Notes: generated from the letters alone by a model not told the origin. Shown: positions 1 to 7,114, counted from the stretch's first letter. The stretch is DNA of 17,182 nt from Candidatus Thalassarchaeum betae (GCA_022448665.1 JAKUUO010000025.1:1-17182), one strand, 5' to 3'. Numbers and translations: made by a program.

Positions 1-834
1 AGCGGCACCGACCCCGGCGAGTCTTCGTTCGTGGTCTCCTACTCCGAATACGACAACGACCTCGCCCTGCTGGTCCGCGGGGACGCTTTTCCCGGCTCCC
101 GCTCCGGCTACTCCGCTCAGGGCTTGGACGGCGCTAACATCTGCGTCGGAATAGGGAGCGTCTGGGAGGCTGAACTTGTGGACTGGTTCTCGGCGCGTAA
201 TATTGCATTCACCTCAGTGCCTGTCGCTGACCTCGCCGAGGCCAACGCCAAGTTCATCGACGGGTCATGCGATGCGGTGGCTGGCGAACTGCTGTACCTC
301 GTGCAGAGAAAAGCTTCGATGGACGCAGATGGTTCGATGAACGGGGTCGATATCTGGATAACGAACTCTGTGGGGGATGCCAGTGGTGGCACCGAGGACT
401 ACTCCACCGCGGCAGGCTGGAGCGTACTCAACCTGACCATCGAGCAGGACTACGGGACCTCCTCATACCTGGCTGCCGCGCACGGCGAGATTACCCTAAC
501 CGGCACGTGCATAGCCAACTGCACGAATCAATCAGCAGTAATCCACCATACCTACGTGTTCTCCACTGAGAGTTTCACGGCCAACTACTCGACGTCGAGC
601 GGCGGCTTAGATATCAGCAACACGTGCGAGGGCATGTCAAACCTCGATTCGTGGCCCGGTTATTTCGGCCCGCCGGGATTGGAGTGCGAGCTCGATATGA
701 CCATGTTCGCATCATTGAATGCAGCCTACTGGTGGGAGTACGACATCACGAGCTTCGACGACTACGATTTCGCCTGGAGCGACTGGTCGTACTACGTGCT
801 GTGGCAGTCGACGGCTGTCACCATGCACGAGTGA
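1..834 (+). CDS. Secreted solute-binding-like protein, 5' truncated by window edge
   Basis: The frame is open from base 1 and ends at TGA 832-834, so this is the last 277 residues of a longer protein. Around bases 136-285 the translation has the shape of family 3 amino-acid-binding proteins of ABC transporters (SBP_bac_3, AapJ-like): an ICVGIGS strand, then a helix ending DWFSARN, then a helix before GSCDAVAGE, matching the family's 'ICVQTG...LADYFR...GRCDAV' order. That lobe would bind a small solute outside the membrane. The following ~150 residues are not recognisable: rich in Tyr, Ser, Thr, Asp and Trp, with two Cys in a TC-IANC stretch and later single Cys, as expected of an exported beta-rich domain. 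No membrane anchor is seen in the visible part; signal peptide and first lobe would lie upstream. Family assignment is by recall of motifs; ligand is unknown. Confidence 0.6.
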   Translation, partial: SGTDPGESSFVVSYSEYDNDLALLVRGDAFPGSRSGYSAQGLDGANICVGIGSVWEAELVDWFSARNIAFTSVPVADLAEANAKFIDGSCDAVAGELLYLVQRKASMDADGSMNGVDIWITNSVGDASGGTEDYSTAAGWSVLNLTIEQDYGTSSYLAAAHGEITLTGTCIANCTNQSAVIHHTYVFSTESFTANYSTSSGGLDISNTCEGMSNLDSWPGYFGPPGLECELDMTMFASLNAAYWWEYDITSFDDYDFAWSDWSYYVLWQSTAVTMHE

Positions 835-904
835 TAAGACACCTATCTGGGTCAGTTTGGTCCACACGCGGAAGAGTCATACGCTTCTGCCCCACCTTTG
901 CACC

Positions 905-1249
905 ATGAGCAAAGTAGCCGCAATACAAGCCGCATTCGAATCCGGAGATGCCGAGGCACTGGAAGCCCTAGTCCATGACGACTATCGGTTCATCCCACAC
1001 GTTGGTGGAATGGTGATGGGCAAGAGTGACTTCATCGCCATCGCAGGCAGTGGTGGCGTGACCATGGAGAACCATCGCATCCTATTCGAGAATGACGAGA
1101 TCGGCATCGAGCACGGAATCGCACACTTCGCCAACGGCTCGACCTCTGAGGCCGTATTGACCTTCAATCGCTTCGAAGACGGGAAACTCATCCTGACCGA
1201 GACGGGTGCCACTCCGCTGAGTGATGATTACCAATTGATTGGCACTTAG
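905..1249 (+). CDS. SnoaL/NTF2-like small protein
   Basis: A 114-residue protein whose ATG at 905 gives a natural N-terminus (MSKVAAIQAAFESGD); the frame is also open upstream into the previous gene, but that part has no sense. The order helix, 'LEALVHDDYRFIPH', helix, then paired strands ('RILFENDEIGIEHGIAHF', 'SEAVLTFNRFEDGKLILTE') is the cone-like alpha+beta barrel of the SnoaL/NTF2 superfamily, which includes ketosteroid-isomerase-like enzymes and polyketide cyclases as well as non-enzymatic binding proteins. Length is typical. No catalytic set can be assigned, so the role stays open. It stands alone, 70 bases after the previous gene and 7 bases before the end of the tRNA gene on the other strand. 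No clear Shine-Dalgarno is present, so the message may be leaderless or short-leadered. Confidence 0.7.
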   Translation: MSKVAAIQAAFESGDAEALEALVHDDYRFIPHVGGMVMGKSDFIAIAGSGGVTMENHRILFENDEIGIEHGIAHFANGSTSEAVLTFNRFEDGKLILTETGATPLSDDYQLIGT

Positions 1250-1256
1250 GATAATT

Positions 1257-1409
1257 TGGTGCCGAGAGAGGGACTTGAACCCTCGACCTTCGGATGTCTC
1301 AGACAATCTTCAGTTAGGCTGTTGCGCTCATCGATGTATCTGCGGAGAGTGATTCCCCGCTGAATGTTACCCTATGAGTCCGACGCGCTACCAACTACGC
1401 CACCTCGGC
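1257..1409 (-). tRNA. tRNA-Met: tRNA-Met (CAT), elongator, with 77-nt intron
   Basis: Read on the minus strand, exon 1 (1409-1373) and exon 2 (1295-1257) fold into a full cloverleaf. The acceptor is GCCGAGG with TCTCGGC, the D stem GCGT/GCGC, the anticodon stem TCGGA/TCCGA around loop CTCATAA, and the T stem GAGGG/CCCTC around TTCAAGT; then discriminator A and an encoded CCA (1259-1257). The anticodon CAT is at 1376-1374. The acceptor and anticodon stem lack the G-C triplets of an initiator and the loop and stems resemble archaeal elongator tRNA-Met, so initiator is unlikely; tRNA-Ile2(CAU) is the other possibility but fits less well. Elongator tRNA-Met with a 37/38 intron is known from haloarchaea. 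The mature tRNA is 76 nt including CCA. Confidence 0.93.
1296..1372 (-). other. tRNA-Met intron with bulge-helix-bulge splice sites
   Basis: The 77-nt intron sits between tRNA positions 37 and 38. The exon loop CTCA pairs with TGAG at the intron's 3' end to give a 4-bp central helix. It is flanked by the 3-nt bulges TAG (cut TA^G) and ACA (cut AC^A), with the anticodon stem on one side and an intron helix on the other. This is the strict archaeal hBHBh' motif cut by the splicing endonuclease. Inside the intron, TTCAG pairs with CTGAA, and GCGGGGA with TCTCCGC forms a terminal hairpin. Confidence 0.9.
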
Positions 1410-1514
1410 TGGGCACTTCGACTACCGGTGACCATTTGAGCGTTCGTGCCGCGAAAATGTCCCGTTCGGGCCACCGGCCGCACGCGCAGGGTTGATTTGC
1501 GCACCGCTCCCGCC

Positions 1515-1519
1515 GGTGA
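1515..1519 (+). promoter_or_regulatory. Shine-Dalgarno for the 1529 gene
   Basis: GGTGA, complementary to the conserved archaeal 16S 3' end, lies 9 nt before the ATG at 1529 and supports that start. The spacer from the tRNA 5' end (1410-1528) otherwise holds no gene that I can support. Confidence 0.5.
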
Positions 1520-1528
1520 CTGGATTCC

Positions 1529-2467
1529 ATGGTCGATGTCGACGACGCGATGCGCACGAGCGCCTACTCCGGTGGTGGCAAGCGGCGCAAGAAGAGCGAT
1601 GCCGACAAGCGGGAGGAGAAGCAGAGCCGGGTGATCGAGCCGTTCGACCCCGCCGAGCACGCCCTCAAGGAGAAGGGCGAGGCGATCTCGATGTGGATCG
1701 TCGTCATCTACGGTGTGACCGTCTGCGTGCTCATGCGCTACGTGTTCATGCCCACGCTGCCCGGGCCCGAGAGGGTGCTGTGGCTGCTGCCCATGCTGCT
1801 CGCAGTCACCGTCCCCCCGCTGCACAGGGTGCTGATGCCCAGCGAGTACTACGACATGTTCACCATGAGCAACTGGTTCAGAGCCTGCTTCCTGTTCGTG
1901 TTCAGCTGGCTCGCGCTCTCGTTCCTGCTCGTCAACCCGCCGATGGCCGACATCGCCGCCCCCGCGGTCGGCGGTGGTCTCGACATCGAGATCACCGATG
2001 GCGTCGAGAGTTCCCGCTGGAGCAAGGGCACCTACACGCTGGGACTGAACCAGGACACCGTGGACGTCGTCCTGGGGATGGGCGTGCGCGACAACATCGA
2101 CGCCGCGAACGCGACCATGGTGGCCAGCGTATGGTACCACGGGGAGCTGCTCAAGGACTCCGACGGACTGGTCATCGGGGACCTCGCCAACGGCACGGTA
2201 GCCAGTCACACGGAGGCCATTGCCGCCTTCGATGCGGTCAACGGCAACTGGACCCGGGGGGATGCGAAGAACAGCCTCACCGGTGACAACCTGGGCCCGA
2301 AGGTCACGCCTCGCTCGGAGGACATCGGGCTGGCTTGGGACCTCGGCGAGCTCGGCCCGGGCGAGTACACCGTTCAGATCAGCCTGGTCGAGGACGGCGC
2401 TCCCTGGAGCACCGGCCAGAACTCGTGGTCGGCCGAGTACACACTGGTGATAACGCAGATCGCCTAG
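1529..2467 (+). CDS. Three-helix membrane protein with outer domain, unknown function
   Basis: A 312-residue protein I do not recognise. Residues 1-50 are a highly charged, probably cytoplasmic tail (a KRRKK cluster, then Asp/Lys/Glu rich). Three membrane segments follow at about 54-75, 81-99 and 116-136. The remaining ~175 residues are hydrophilic, with alternating strand-like stretches (for example TVDVVLGMGV, MVASVWYHGE, GEYTVQISLV), consistent with a beta-sandwich domain outside the membrane, since three crossings from a cytoplasmic N-terminus put it there. Phrases such as 'GPGEYTVQI' are common in Ig/FN3-like folds, but no family is claimed. The ATG start is backed by a Shine-Dalgarno. 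It converges on rfcS, and the two stop codons share the palindrome CTAG (2464-2467). No enzymatic motif is visible. Confidence 0.8.
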   Translation: MVDVDDAMRTSAYSGGGKRRKKSDADKREEKQSRVIEPFDPAEHALKEKGEAISMWIVVIYGVTVCVLMRYVFMPTLPGPERVLWLLPMLLAVTVPPLHRVLMPSEYYDMFTMSNWFRACFLFVFSWLALSFLLVNPPMADIAAPAVGGGLDIEITDGVESSRWSKGTYTLGLNQDTVDVVLGMGVRDNIDAANATMVASVWYHGELLKDSDGLVIGDLANGTVASHTEAIAAFDAVNGNWTRGDAKNSLTGDNLGPKVTPRSEDIGLAWDLGELGPGEYTVQISLVEDGAPWSTGQNSWSAEYTLVITQIA

Positions 2468-3420
2468 TTGCCGATGAGCGAGCAGATCCTCGCCGTCATA
2501 GCATCGAGCTGCAGGGCCTCGCCGCCGCCCTCGACCATCCGGAAGTCGCACTCCGCCATCGCCTCGGTGACCGCCAGCTTCTGGGCCTCGTCGAGGAACG
2601 CCGCGGAGCCGAGCTCGCGGTGCAGCTGGTTGACCATGTCGGTGCCTGCCAGCCCGAACCTGTCGAGCGTGTCCTTCAGCCTGCGACGGGCCGGCTGGAA
2701 GCCGTCCTCCTTGCAGGCGAGGATGAACCCGTGCAGCTCCTCGGGGGGCGCGGTGGCCGTGGTCTCGTAGACGAGCTCTCGGGTCACGTTGGTATCGAGC
2801 GAGGCCGCGACCTGCAGCGAGGTGATCGCCTTGCGCAGGTCGCCGAGGCTGACGTGGGCGATCGCCTCGGCGGCCTCGACGTCGAGGTTGATGCCCTCGG
2901 CGGCGGCCACCGAGTTGATCATCTCGAGGACCTGGTCCTCGGCTATAGGGCGGAACCGGAACACCGCGCAGCGGGACTGGATAGGCTCGATGACCTTGGA
3001 GGAGTAGTTGCACGAGAGGATGAATCTGCACGTCTGCGAATTTTGCTCCATGATCCTGCGCAGCGCTCCTTGGGCATCGGGAGTGAGGGCGTCGGCCTCG
3101 TCGAGGAAGATGACCTTGAACGTGGTGCCCGGCGAGGGCGCGGTCTTGGCGAACTGCTTGACCTTGGTGCGGATTGACTCCAGTTTGCGCTCGTCGCTGG
3201 CGTTCATCTCCAGGAGGTTCATCCTGTAGTCCTCGCCGAACACATCCTTGGTCAGGGCGAGGGCGGCGGTCGTCTTGCCGGTGCCCGGTGGCCCGGCGAA
3301 CAGCAGGTGCGGGAAGGTGCGCATCTCGGCGTACGCCTTGAGCCGGTCGACCACCGCCCGCTGGCCCTTGATGTCGCCCACGGTCTGCGGGCGGTGGCGT
3401 TCGACCCAGAGTTCGCTCAT
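2464..3420 (-). CDS. rfcS: Replication factor C small subunit (clamp loader)
   Basis: This is the AAA+ ATPase that, with the large subunit RfcL, opens the PCNA ring and loads it onto primed DNA at the archaeal replication fork. The 318-residue length is normal for an inteinless RfcS. Visible motifs are the N-terminal RFC box (WVERHRPQTVGDI), Walker A GPPGTGKT at 43-50, Walker B FLDEAD at 105-110, sensor 1 region ILSCNYSSK near 134-142, and the arginine-finger SRC at 149-151. The sensor 2 'GDLRKAI' follows near residue 215, and the C-terminal collar helices come after. The ATG at 3420 starts directly at MSELWVERHRP as in homologues. It lies 65 bases downstream of panB on the same strand and overlaps the stop of the convergent membrane-protein gene by four bases. 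No intein or frameshift is seen. It is the strongest archaeal marker in the window. Confidence 0.97.
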   Translation of the reverse strand: MSELWVERHRPQTVGDIKGQRAVVDRLKAYAEMRTFPHLLFAGPPGTGKTTAALALTKDVFGEDYRMNLLEMNASDERKLESIRTKVKQFAKTAPSPGTTFKVIFLDEADALTPDAQGALRRIMEQNSQTCRFILSCNYSSKVIEPIQSRCAVFRFRPIAEDQVLEMINSVAAAEGINLDVEAAEAIAHVSLGDLRKAITSLQVAASLDTNVTRELVYETTATAPPEELHGFILACKEDGFQPARRRLKDTLDRFGLAGTDMVNQLHRELGSAAFLDEAQKLAVTEAMAECDFRMVEGGGEALQLDAMTARICSLIGN

Positions 3421-3485
3421 GACAGTCCTTCCTCATCCCGATGCGGGCGTTCATGAATGTTGTGAGCGGCGCGGCGCGCCTCTGC

Positions 3486-4298
3486 TCAATACCTCTCTTC
3501 GTCGTTCGGGAAGTCCACGTTGCGGACGTCCTCGACGTACTGCTCGACGGCTGCTTCGACGGCATCGCCGACCTCAGCGTACCGCCTCAGGAACCTCGGT
3601 GAGAAGTCCTTGGTGATTCCGAGCATGTCGTGCAGCACCAGCACCTGGCCGTCGCAGTCGGCGCCGGCCCCTATGCCGATGGTCGGGATGTTCAGCGACT
3701 CGCTGGCCTGCTTGGCCAGCTCAGCGGGAATCTTCTCGAAGACCACCGAGAAGCACCCTGCCTCCTCGAGCGCCTTGGCGTCCTCCATCAGCTTGGCCGC
3801 CTCTGCCTCCTCCTTGGCCCGGACGGTGTAGGTTCCGAACTTGTAGATCGACTGCGGGGTCAGCCCGAGGTGGCCCATCACGGGGATCCCAGCGTTGACG
3901 ATCCTCTCGACCGACTCGCAGACCTCGGAGCCGCCCTCGAGCTTGACGGCGTGCCCGCCGGACTCCTTCATGATGCGGATCGCCGAGTCGAGCGCGGTCT
4001 TCGAGTCGCCCTGGTAGGAGCCGAACGGCATGTCGACGACGACCAGGGCCCGGTCCACCCCGTTGACCACGCACTGGGCGTGGTAGATCATCTGGTCGAG
4101 CGTGATCGGCACCGTGGTCTCGTTTCCGGCCATCACGTTGCTGGCCGAGTCGCCGACCAGTATGACATCGATTCCCGCGCCGTCGACGAGGCGTGCCAGC
4201 GAGTAGTCGTACGATGTCAGCATGGCGATCTTCTCGCCGGCCTGCTTCATCTTCAGCAGAGTCTGGGTGGTGACCTTCCTGGCTCGGGTGGAAACCAT
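3486..4298 (-). CDS. panB: 3-methyl-2-oxobutanoate hydroxymethyltransferase
   Basis: PanB transfers a hydroxymethyl group from methylene-tetrahydrofolate (or the archaeal pterin equivalent) to 2-oxoisovalerate, making ketopantoate for coenzyme A synthesis. The protein is 270 residues from the ATG at 4298, close to the usual ~265; an in-frame extension to 4346 exists but its 16 extra residues do not look like the family N-terminus. Family motifs are 'MLTSYDYSLARLVDGAGID', VGDS (Asp50) and VVDMPFGSY (Asp89). KLEGG (Glu121) completes the expected metal-binding acids, and FEKIP supplies the catalytic Glu188. 'IGIGAG' and 'LVLHDMLG' complete the TIM-barrel signature. It sits between the APC permease gene (60-base gap) and rfcS on the same strand, but nothing links their roles. 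A hairpin immediately before its start codon may affect translation. The next pathway genes (ketopantoate reductase, pantoate kinase) are not in the window. Confidence 0.96.
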   Translation of the reverse strand: MVSTRARKVTTQTLLKMKQAGEKIAMLTSYDYSLARLVDGAGIDVILVGDSASNVMAGNETTVPITLDQMIYHAQCVVNGVDRALVVVDMPFGSYQGDSKTALDSAIRIMKESGGHAVKLEGGSEVCESVERIVNAGIPVMGHLGLTPQSIYKFGTYTVRAKEEAEAAKLMEDAKALEEAGCFSVVFEKIPAELAKQASESLNIPTIGIGAGADCDGQVLVLHDMLGITKDFSPRFLRRYAEVGDAVEAAVEQYVEDVRNVDFPNDEERY

Positions 4299-4300
4299 GG

Positions 4301-4317
4301 CACTCCCTCTGGGAGTG
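4301..4317 (-). promoter_or_regulatory. Hairpin in panB leader covering its Shine-Dalgarno
   Basis: CACTCCC at 4301-4307 and GGGAGTG at 4311-4317 are a perfect 7-bp inverted repeat with a 3-nt loop, two bases upstream of the panB ATG. In the mRNA the sequence GAGGGAG, the only purine-rich ribosome-binding candidate here, is partly loop and partly stem. The fold would therefore compete with ribosome binding. A regulatory role is inferred. Confidence 0.4.
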
Positions 4318-4358
4318 TTCCGAGCGCGATTGACGCCTTCAACCACACGCCTGCGTTC

Positions 4359-6011
4359 TCAGTCCTCGGCAGCCATTGTCTCGAGAGCCATCAGGAACTG
4401 GTCCAGGTGGATCAGGCCGTCCCCGTTCTCGTCTGCTGCGTGGAAGTACTCTCGCAGCGTGTCTGTGTCCTCGTAGTCGATTCCCATGGCGTCGACGGTG
4501 GAGATGAACTGCCTGAGGGTCAGCAGCTTGTTGCCCCATGTGTCCGCGGCGTAGAAGGCGGCAGTGCGCCGACGGGACTCGGCCCGGTAGGGGTCGGAGG
4601 ACATCAGCCGGAAGGTCTCCCACGGCGAGACCTTGTGGCTCTGGTGCCTTCTGCCGTAGCCCATGTAGATCAGCCAACCGACCACGCCCGCGGTCACAGC
4701 GCCGATGACGGCCTCCGCCCCCATGAAGTAGAGAAGTAGAGTTCCCGAGGCGATTCCGAATAGCTGCAGCAAGGGACGGAGCGGAGCGTTGTACTCGGGC
4801 TGGTACCATGCGTGTGAGGGCGTCGCCTTTCTCAGGACAAGCACGGAAAGGCACATCAGGATGTACACCATTATCTGGAATCCGGAAGCGTACTCGGCGA
4901 CCTGATGGACGTCTATGGTGAGCAGAGCGACGGCCATCCCAAGAGCGGTGAGGGCGATCGCGATGTGGGGCGTCTCGAACCTGGGGTGCACGTCCTCGAG
5001 CAGATCGGGTAGCAGGTTGTCCCGGGACATGGCGAACAGGTACCGTGAGGAGGCGAGGATTCCTGCTAGTGACATCGATGTCATCGTCAGGATGGCTACG
5101 ACTGCGGCGAAGATCGCCACATTGCTACCCCCTACGACCTCAGCGAAGGCGCGGACGGGGTCCTCGATGGCATGACCGTGTGAATCGAAGAATGCCTCGT
5201 GCGGAACCACAGCCACCATCGTAGCGACCAGTGCAGCATAGAGCACGGCCCCTATTGCGAGTGAGGTCATGATGCCCCCTGGCAGGTTCCTGCCGGGATT
5301 CTTGATTTCCCCGCCTATGGCCGCAACCTTGGCAACCCCTGCATAGGAGACCAGAACGAAGGCGGCAGCCTCGCCCATCTTCGTCCAGTCACTCGTGGTC
5401 TCCAGCACTGGTCGGGCCTTCGAGTAGTCTGCCTCACCGGAGACGATTGCCCAGATGGTCAGTCCGATTAGCATGAGGATGGACAGGGTGACGATGGGCG
5501 TCTGCACGGACTTGATCCTCTTCATGCCGAGGATATTGACGATGGCTATCAGTACCAGCAAACTGAGGGCCGCCTGAATGGCGGGGACATCGGTCCCCAG
5601 ATATCCCTGAACGAACATCAGGTAGGCCGAGAATCCGATCAGGGCGAAGGCGGCCTTGAGCAGGAAAGAGGCCCAAAGTCCGAGCCCGGCTATGGTCCCG
5701 AACAACGGCCCGAAGGTCCGCTCGATGAATACGAAGGACCCCCCGGAGGTCGGCATGGCCGAGGCCAGCTCGCTCTGGCTGATCGCTCCAGGTAAAACCA
5801 CGAGGGCGGCCAGGACGTAGGCCAGCCATACCCCTCCTCCGACCATAGCATAGGCGAGTGAGGGCAGAACGAACAGCCCGCTCCCTATCATGGCCGAGAG
5901 CGAGATGATGACCACCGAGAACAGCCCGAGTTTGCGCTCCAGGGTGTCGGAGACCGCCTCGATGGGCTGCAGGACGATGCCGACTAGGTCCTTCGGACCT
6001 ATCGGTCTCAT
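4359..6011 (-). CDS. APC-family amino acid permease with C-terminal EF-hand pair
   Basis: A 550-residue protein. Residues ~28-453 form a multi-helix transporter of the amino acid-polyamine-organocation (APC) superfamily. The first helix has the unwound-helix signature 'MIGSGLF' (41-47), followed by 'SELASAMPTSGGSFVFIERTFG' spaced as in LAT/CAT-type permeases and by 'GEIKNPGRNLPGGI'. These carriers use proton or substrate gradients or exchange to move amino acids. After the last helix and a basic linker comes a soluble tail with two EF-hand-like loops. The second is DENGDGLIHLDQ (527-538), with Asp/Asn/Asp at positions 1, 3 and 5, Gly 6 and Ile 8. The first is the degenerate DTWGNKLLTLRQ (490-501). 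Both have Gln at position 12 where Glu is usual. The 37-residue spacing is that of a paired EF-hand module. ATG 6011 is the only sensible start. Substrate is unknown. Confidence 0.9.
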   Translation of the reverse strand: MRPIGPKDLVGIVLQPIEAVSDTLERKLGLFSVVIISLSAMIGSGLFVLPSLAYAMVGGGVWLAYVLAALVVLPGAISQSELASAMPTSGGSFVFIERTFGPLFGTIAGLGLWASFLLKAAFALIGFSAYLMFVQGYLGTDVPAIQAALSLLVLIAIVNILGMKRIKSVQTPIVTLSILMLIGLTIWAIVSGEADYSKARPVLETTSDWTKMGEAAAFVLVSYAGVAKVAAIGGEIKNPGRNLPGGIMTSLAIGAVLYAALVATMVAVVPHEAFFDSHGHAIEDPVRAFAEVVGGSNVAIFAAVVAILTMTSMSLAGILASSRYLFAMSRDNLLPDLLEDVHPRFETPHIAIALTALGMAVALLTIDVHQVAEYASGFQIMVYILMCLSVLVLRKATPSHAWYQPEYNAPLRPLLQLFGIASGTLLLYFMGAEAVIGAVTAGVVGWLIYMGYGRRHQSHKVSPWETFRLMSSDPYRAESRRRTAAFYAADTWGNKLLTLRQFISTVDAMGIDYEDTDTLREYFHAADENGDGLIHLDQFLMALETMAAED

Positions 6012-6080
6012 GGTCTGCCCCGAATCAAGGCCGTTGTTGAAGGTTCTCCCTCCGAATCCTTCTTTGTCGCCGCTCCTTCT

Positions 6081-6085
6081 GGGAG
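6081..6085 (+). promoter_or_regulatory. Shine-Dalgarno for the PLC-like lipoprotein gene
   Basis: GGGAG ends 6 nt before the ATG at 6092, supporting that start. The 80-base gap to the divergent permease gene must hold both promoters, but I see no convincing TATA box in either direction. Confidence 0.5.
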
Positions 6086-6091
6086 ATTGAA

Positions 6092-7114
6092 ATGAGGGTC
6101 CTGTACGGCATTCTGGCAGTCATGCTGATGGCAGCACCGCTGAGCGGATGCTTCGGGATCGGAGGTAGTGGTGGACTATTCGGAGAGGAAGAGGAAAAGG
6201 AGCCTCTGCGACTCAACCACATCCAAATGGAGGGGACCCACAACTCCTACCACATCGAGCCGCTGGTCTCGCCGACCAGAGAGTACCTCTACACGCACGA
6301 GCCGCTGAACGTCCAGGCCGCCGAACTGGGAGTGCGCCAGTTCGAGATCGACGTCTGGTGGGACGTGCGCGAGGGCCTTCGGGTCTACCACAACCAGTAC
6401 GACTCGGGTACGACCTGCCCGACCTTCGAGGACTGCCTGAGCACCCTGCTTGCCTGGTCCGAGGCCAACGACCGGCACCACCCGCTGATGATATGGGTCG
6501 AGCCCAAGGACTGGCCCGAGCAGGCCGCTGACATCACCACGACCGTGGAGCTCTCGGGGATTCTGCAGGACATCGAGGACGAGATAGCCGAGTTCTGGCC
6601 ACGGAACCGCACCATCACCCCTGACGACGTGAGGGGCGAGTGGCCGACCCTCAACGACGCGATCCTAAACGACGGCTGGCCGCTGCTCGAGGAGAGCCGG
6701 GGCAAGGCTGTCTTCGTGCTGCTCGCAGGCGGCGACATGCGCGACCTCTACGTCGAGGACCACCCGGGACTCGCCGGCGCCCTGATGTTCACCCTCTCGC
6801 CCGAGGGGAGCGGCGAGGCCGCCATCTTCTCGCTTACCGATCCCATCGGAAGTGGTGAGGACATATCCCGGCTGGTCAGCGAGGGCTACATCGTCCGCAC
6901 CCGCGCGGACAGCGGCGGCGAGGAGCCGGACAACAACGACACCGCCCGGTTCGAGGCCGCACTCGCCGTCGGGGCCCACAGCATCTCGACCGACTACCCG
7001 GGCCCGGTCGATGGGATGGACTACTGGATCGCGATACCTAACGGGACGCCAAGCCGCTGCAACCCGCTGACAGCGCCGACATGGTGCGCTTCCGAGGACA
7101 TCGAGTCACTCTGA
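6092..7114 (+). CDS. Ca2+-dependent PI-PLC-like lipoprotein (PLC-like phosphodiesterase)
   Basis: A 340-residue exported protein. Residues 1-19 are a signal peptide, and LSGC (17-20) is a lipobox-like site, so Cys20 is probably the lipid-anchored N-terminus. An acidic linker (EEEEKE) follows. The rest fits the TIM-barrel family of Ca2+-dependent phosphoinositide phospholipase C (PI-PLC-C1). The motifs are 'QMEGTHNSYH' (His50 and His54), 'QFEIDVWWD' (Glu85, Asp87 and Asp91), 'RVYHNQYDSGTTCPTF' (His100) and 'CLSTLLAWSEAND'. They continue with 'HHPLMIWVEPKD' and the late 'SISTDYPGP'. In the family the histidines do acid-base cleavage of a phosphodiester and the acidic residues bind calcium. The true substrate in an archaeon, whose lipids are ether-linked, is unknown: archaetidylinositol-type lipids, glycerophosphodiesters or dissolved phospholipid from other organisms are possible. 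It is divergent from the EF-hand permease and overlaps the next, convergent gene by 9 bases. Confidence 0.85.
   Translation: MRVLYGILAVMLMAAPLSGCFGIGGSGGLFGEEEEKEPLRLNHIQMEGTHNSYHIEPLVSPTREYLYTHEPLNVQAAELGVRQFEIDVWWDVREGLRVYHNQYDSGTTCPTFEDCLSTLLAWSEANDRHHPLMIWVEPKDWPEQAADITTTVELSGILQDIEDEIAEFWPRNRTITPDDVRGEWPTLNDAILNDGWPLLEESRGKAVFVLLAGGDMRDLYVEDHPGLAGALMFTLSPEGSGEAAIFSLTDPIGSGEDISRLVSEGYIVRTRADSGGEEPDNNDTARFEAALAVGAHSISTDYPGPVDGMDYWIAIPNGTPSRCNPLTAPTWCASEDIESL

Noticed and set aside
1296..1372. Possible box C/D guide RNA inside the tRNA intron (GATGA and CTGA pieces)
   Set aside because: The C-box-like piece matches RTGATGA poorly and the D/C' and D' boxes cannot be placed with normal spacing.
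1425..1520. Direct repeat CCGGTGAC at 1425-1432 and 1513-1520
   Set aside because: Eight bases only; the second copy is explained by the Shine-Dalgarno of the 1529 gene.
2335..3177. A 280-residue plus-strand frame antisense to rfcS
   Set aside because: Shadow of rfcS, with repetitive Leu/Gly/Arg/Asp composition and no motif.
3465..3480. GC-rich run containing GGCGCGCC between panB and rfcS as a terminator
   Set aside because: There is no T-run after it and no convincing longer stem; it is likely chance in GC-rich spacer.
1388..3565. A 725-residue open frame on the minus strand across rfcS and its neighbours
   Set aside because: It is Arg/Gly/Pro-rich low-information translation in another frame over rfcS, the convergent membrane gene and the tRNA. 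Long shadow frames are expected in GC-rich DNA.
3630..4739. A 369-residue plus-strand frame antisense to panB and the permease gene
   Set aside because: Its His/Val/Asp-rich composition has no motif, and both opposite-strand genes have complete family signatures.
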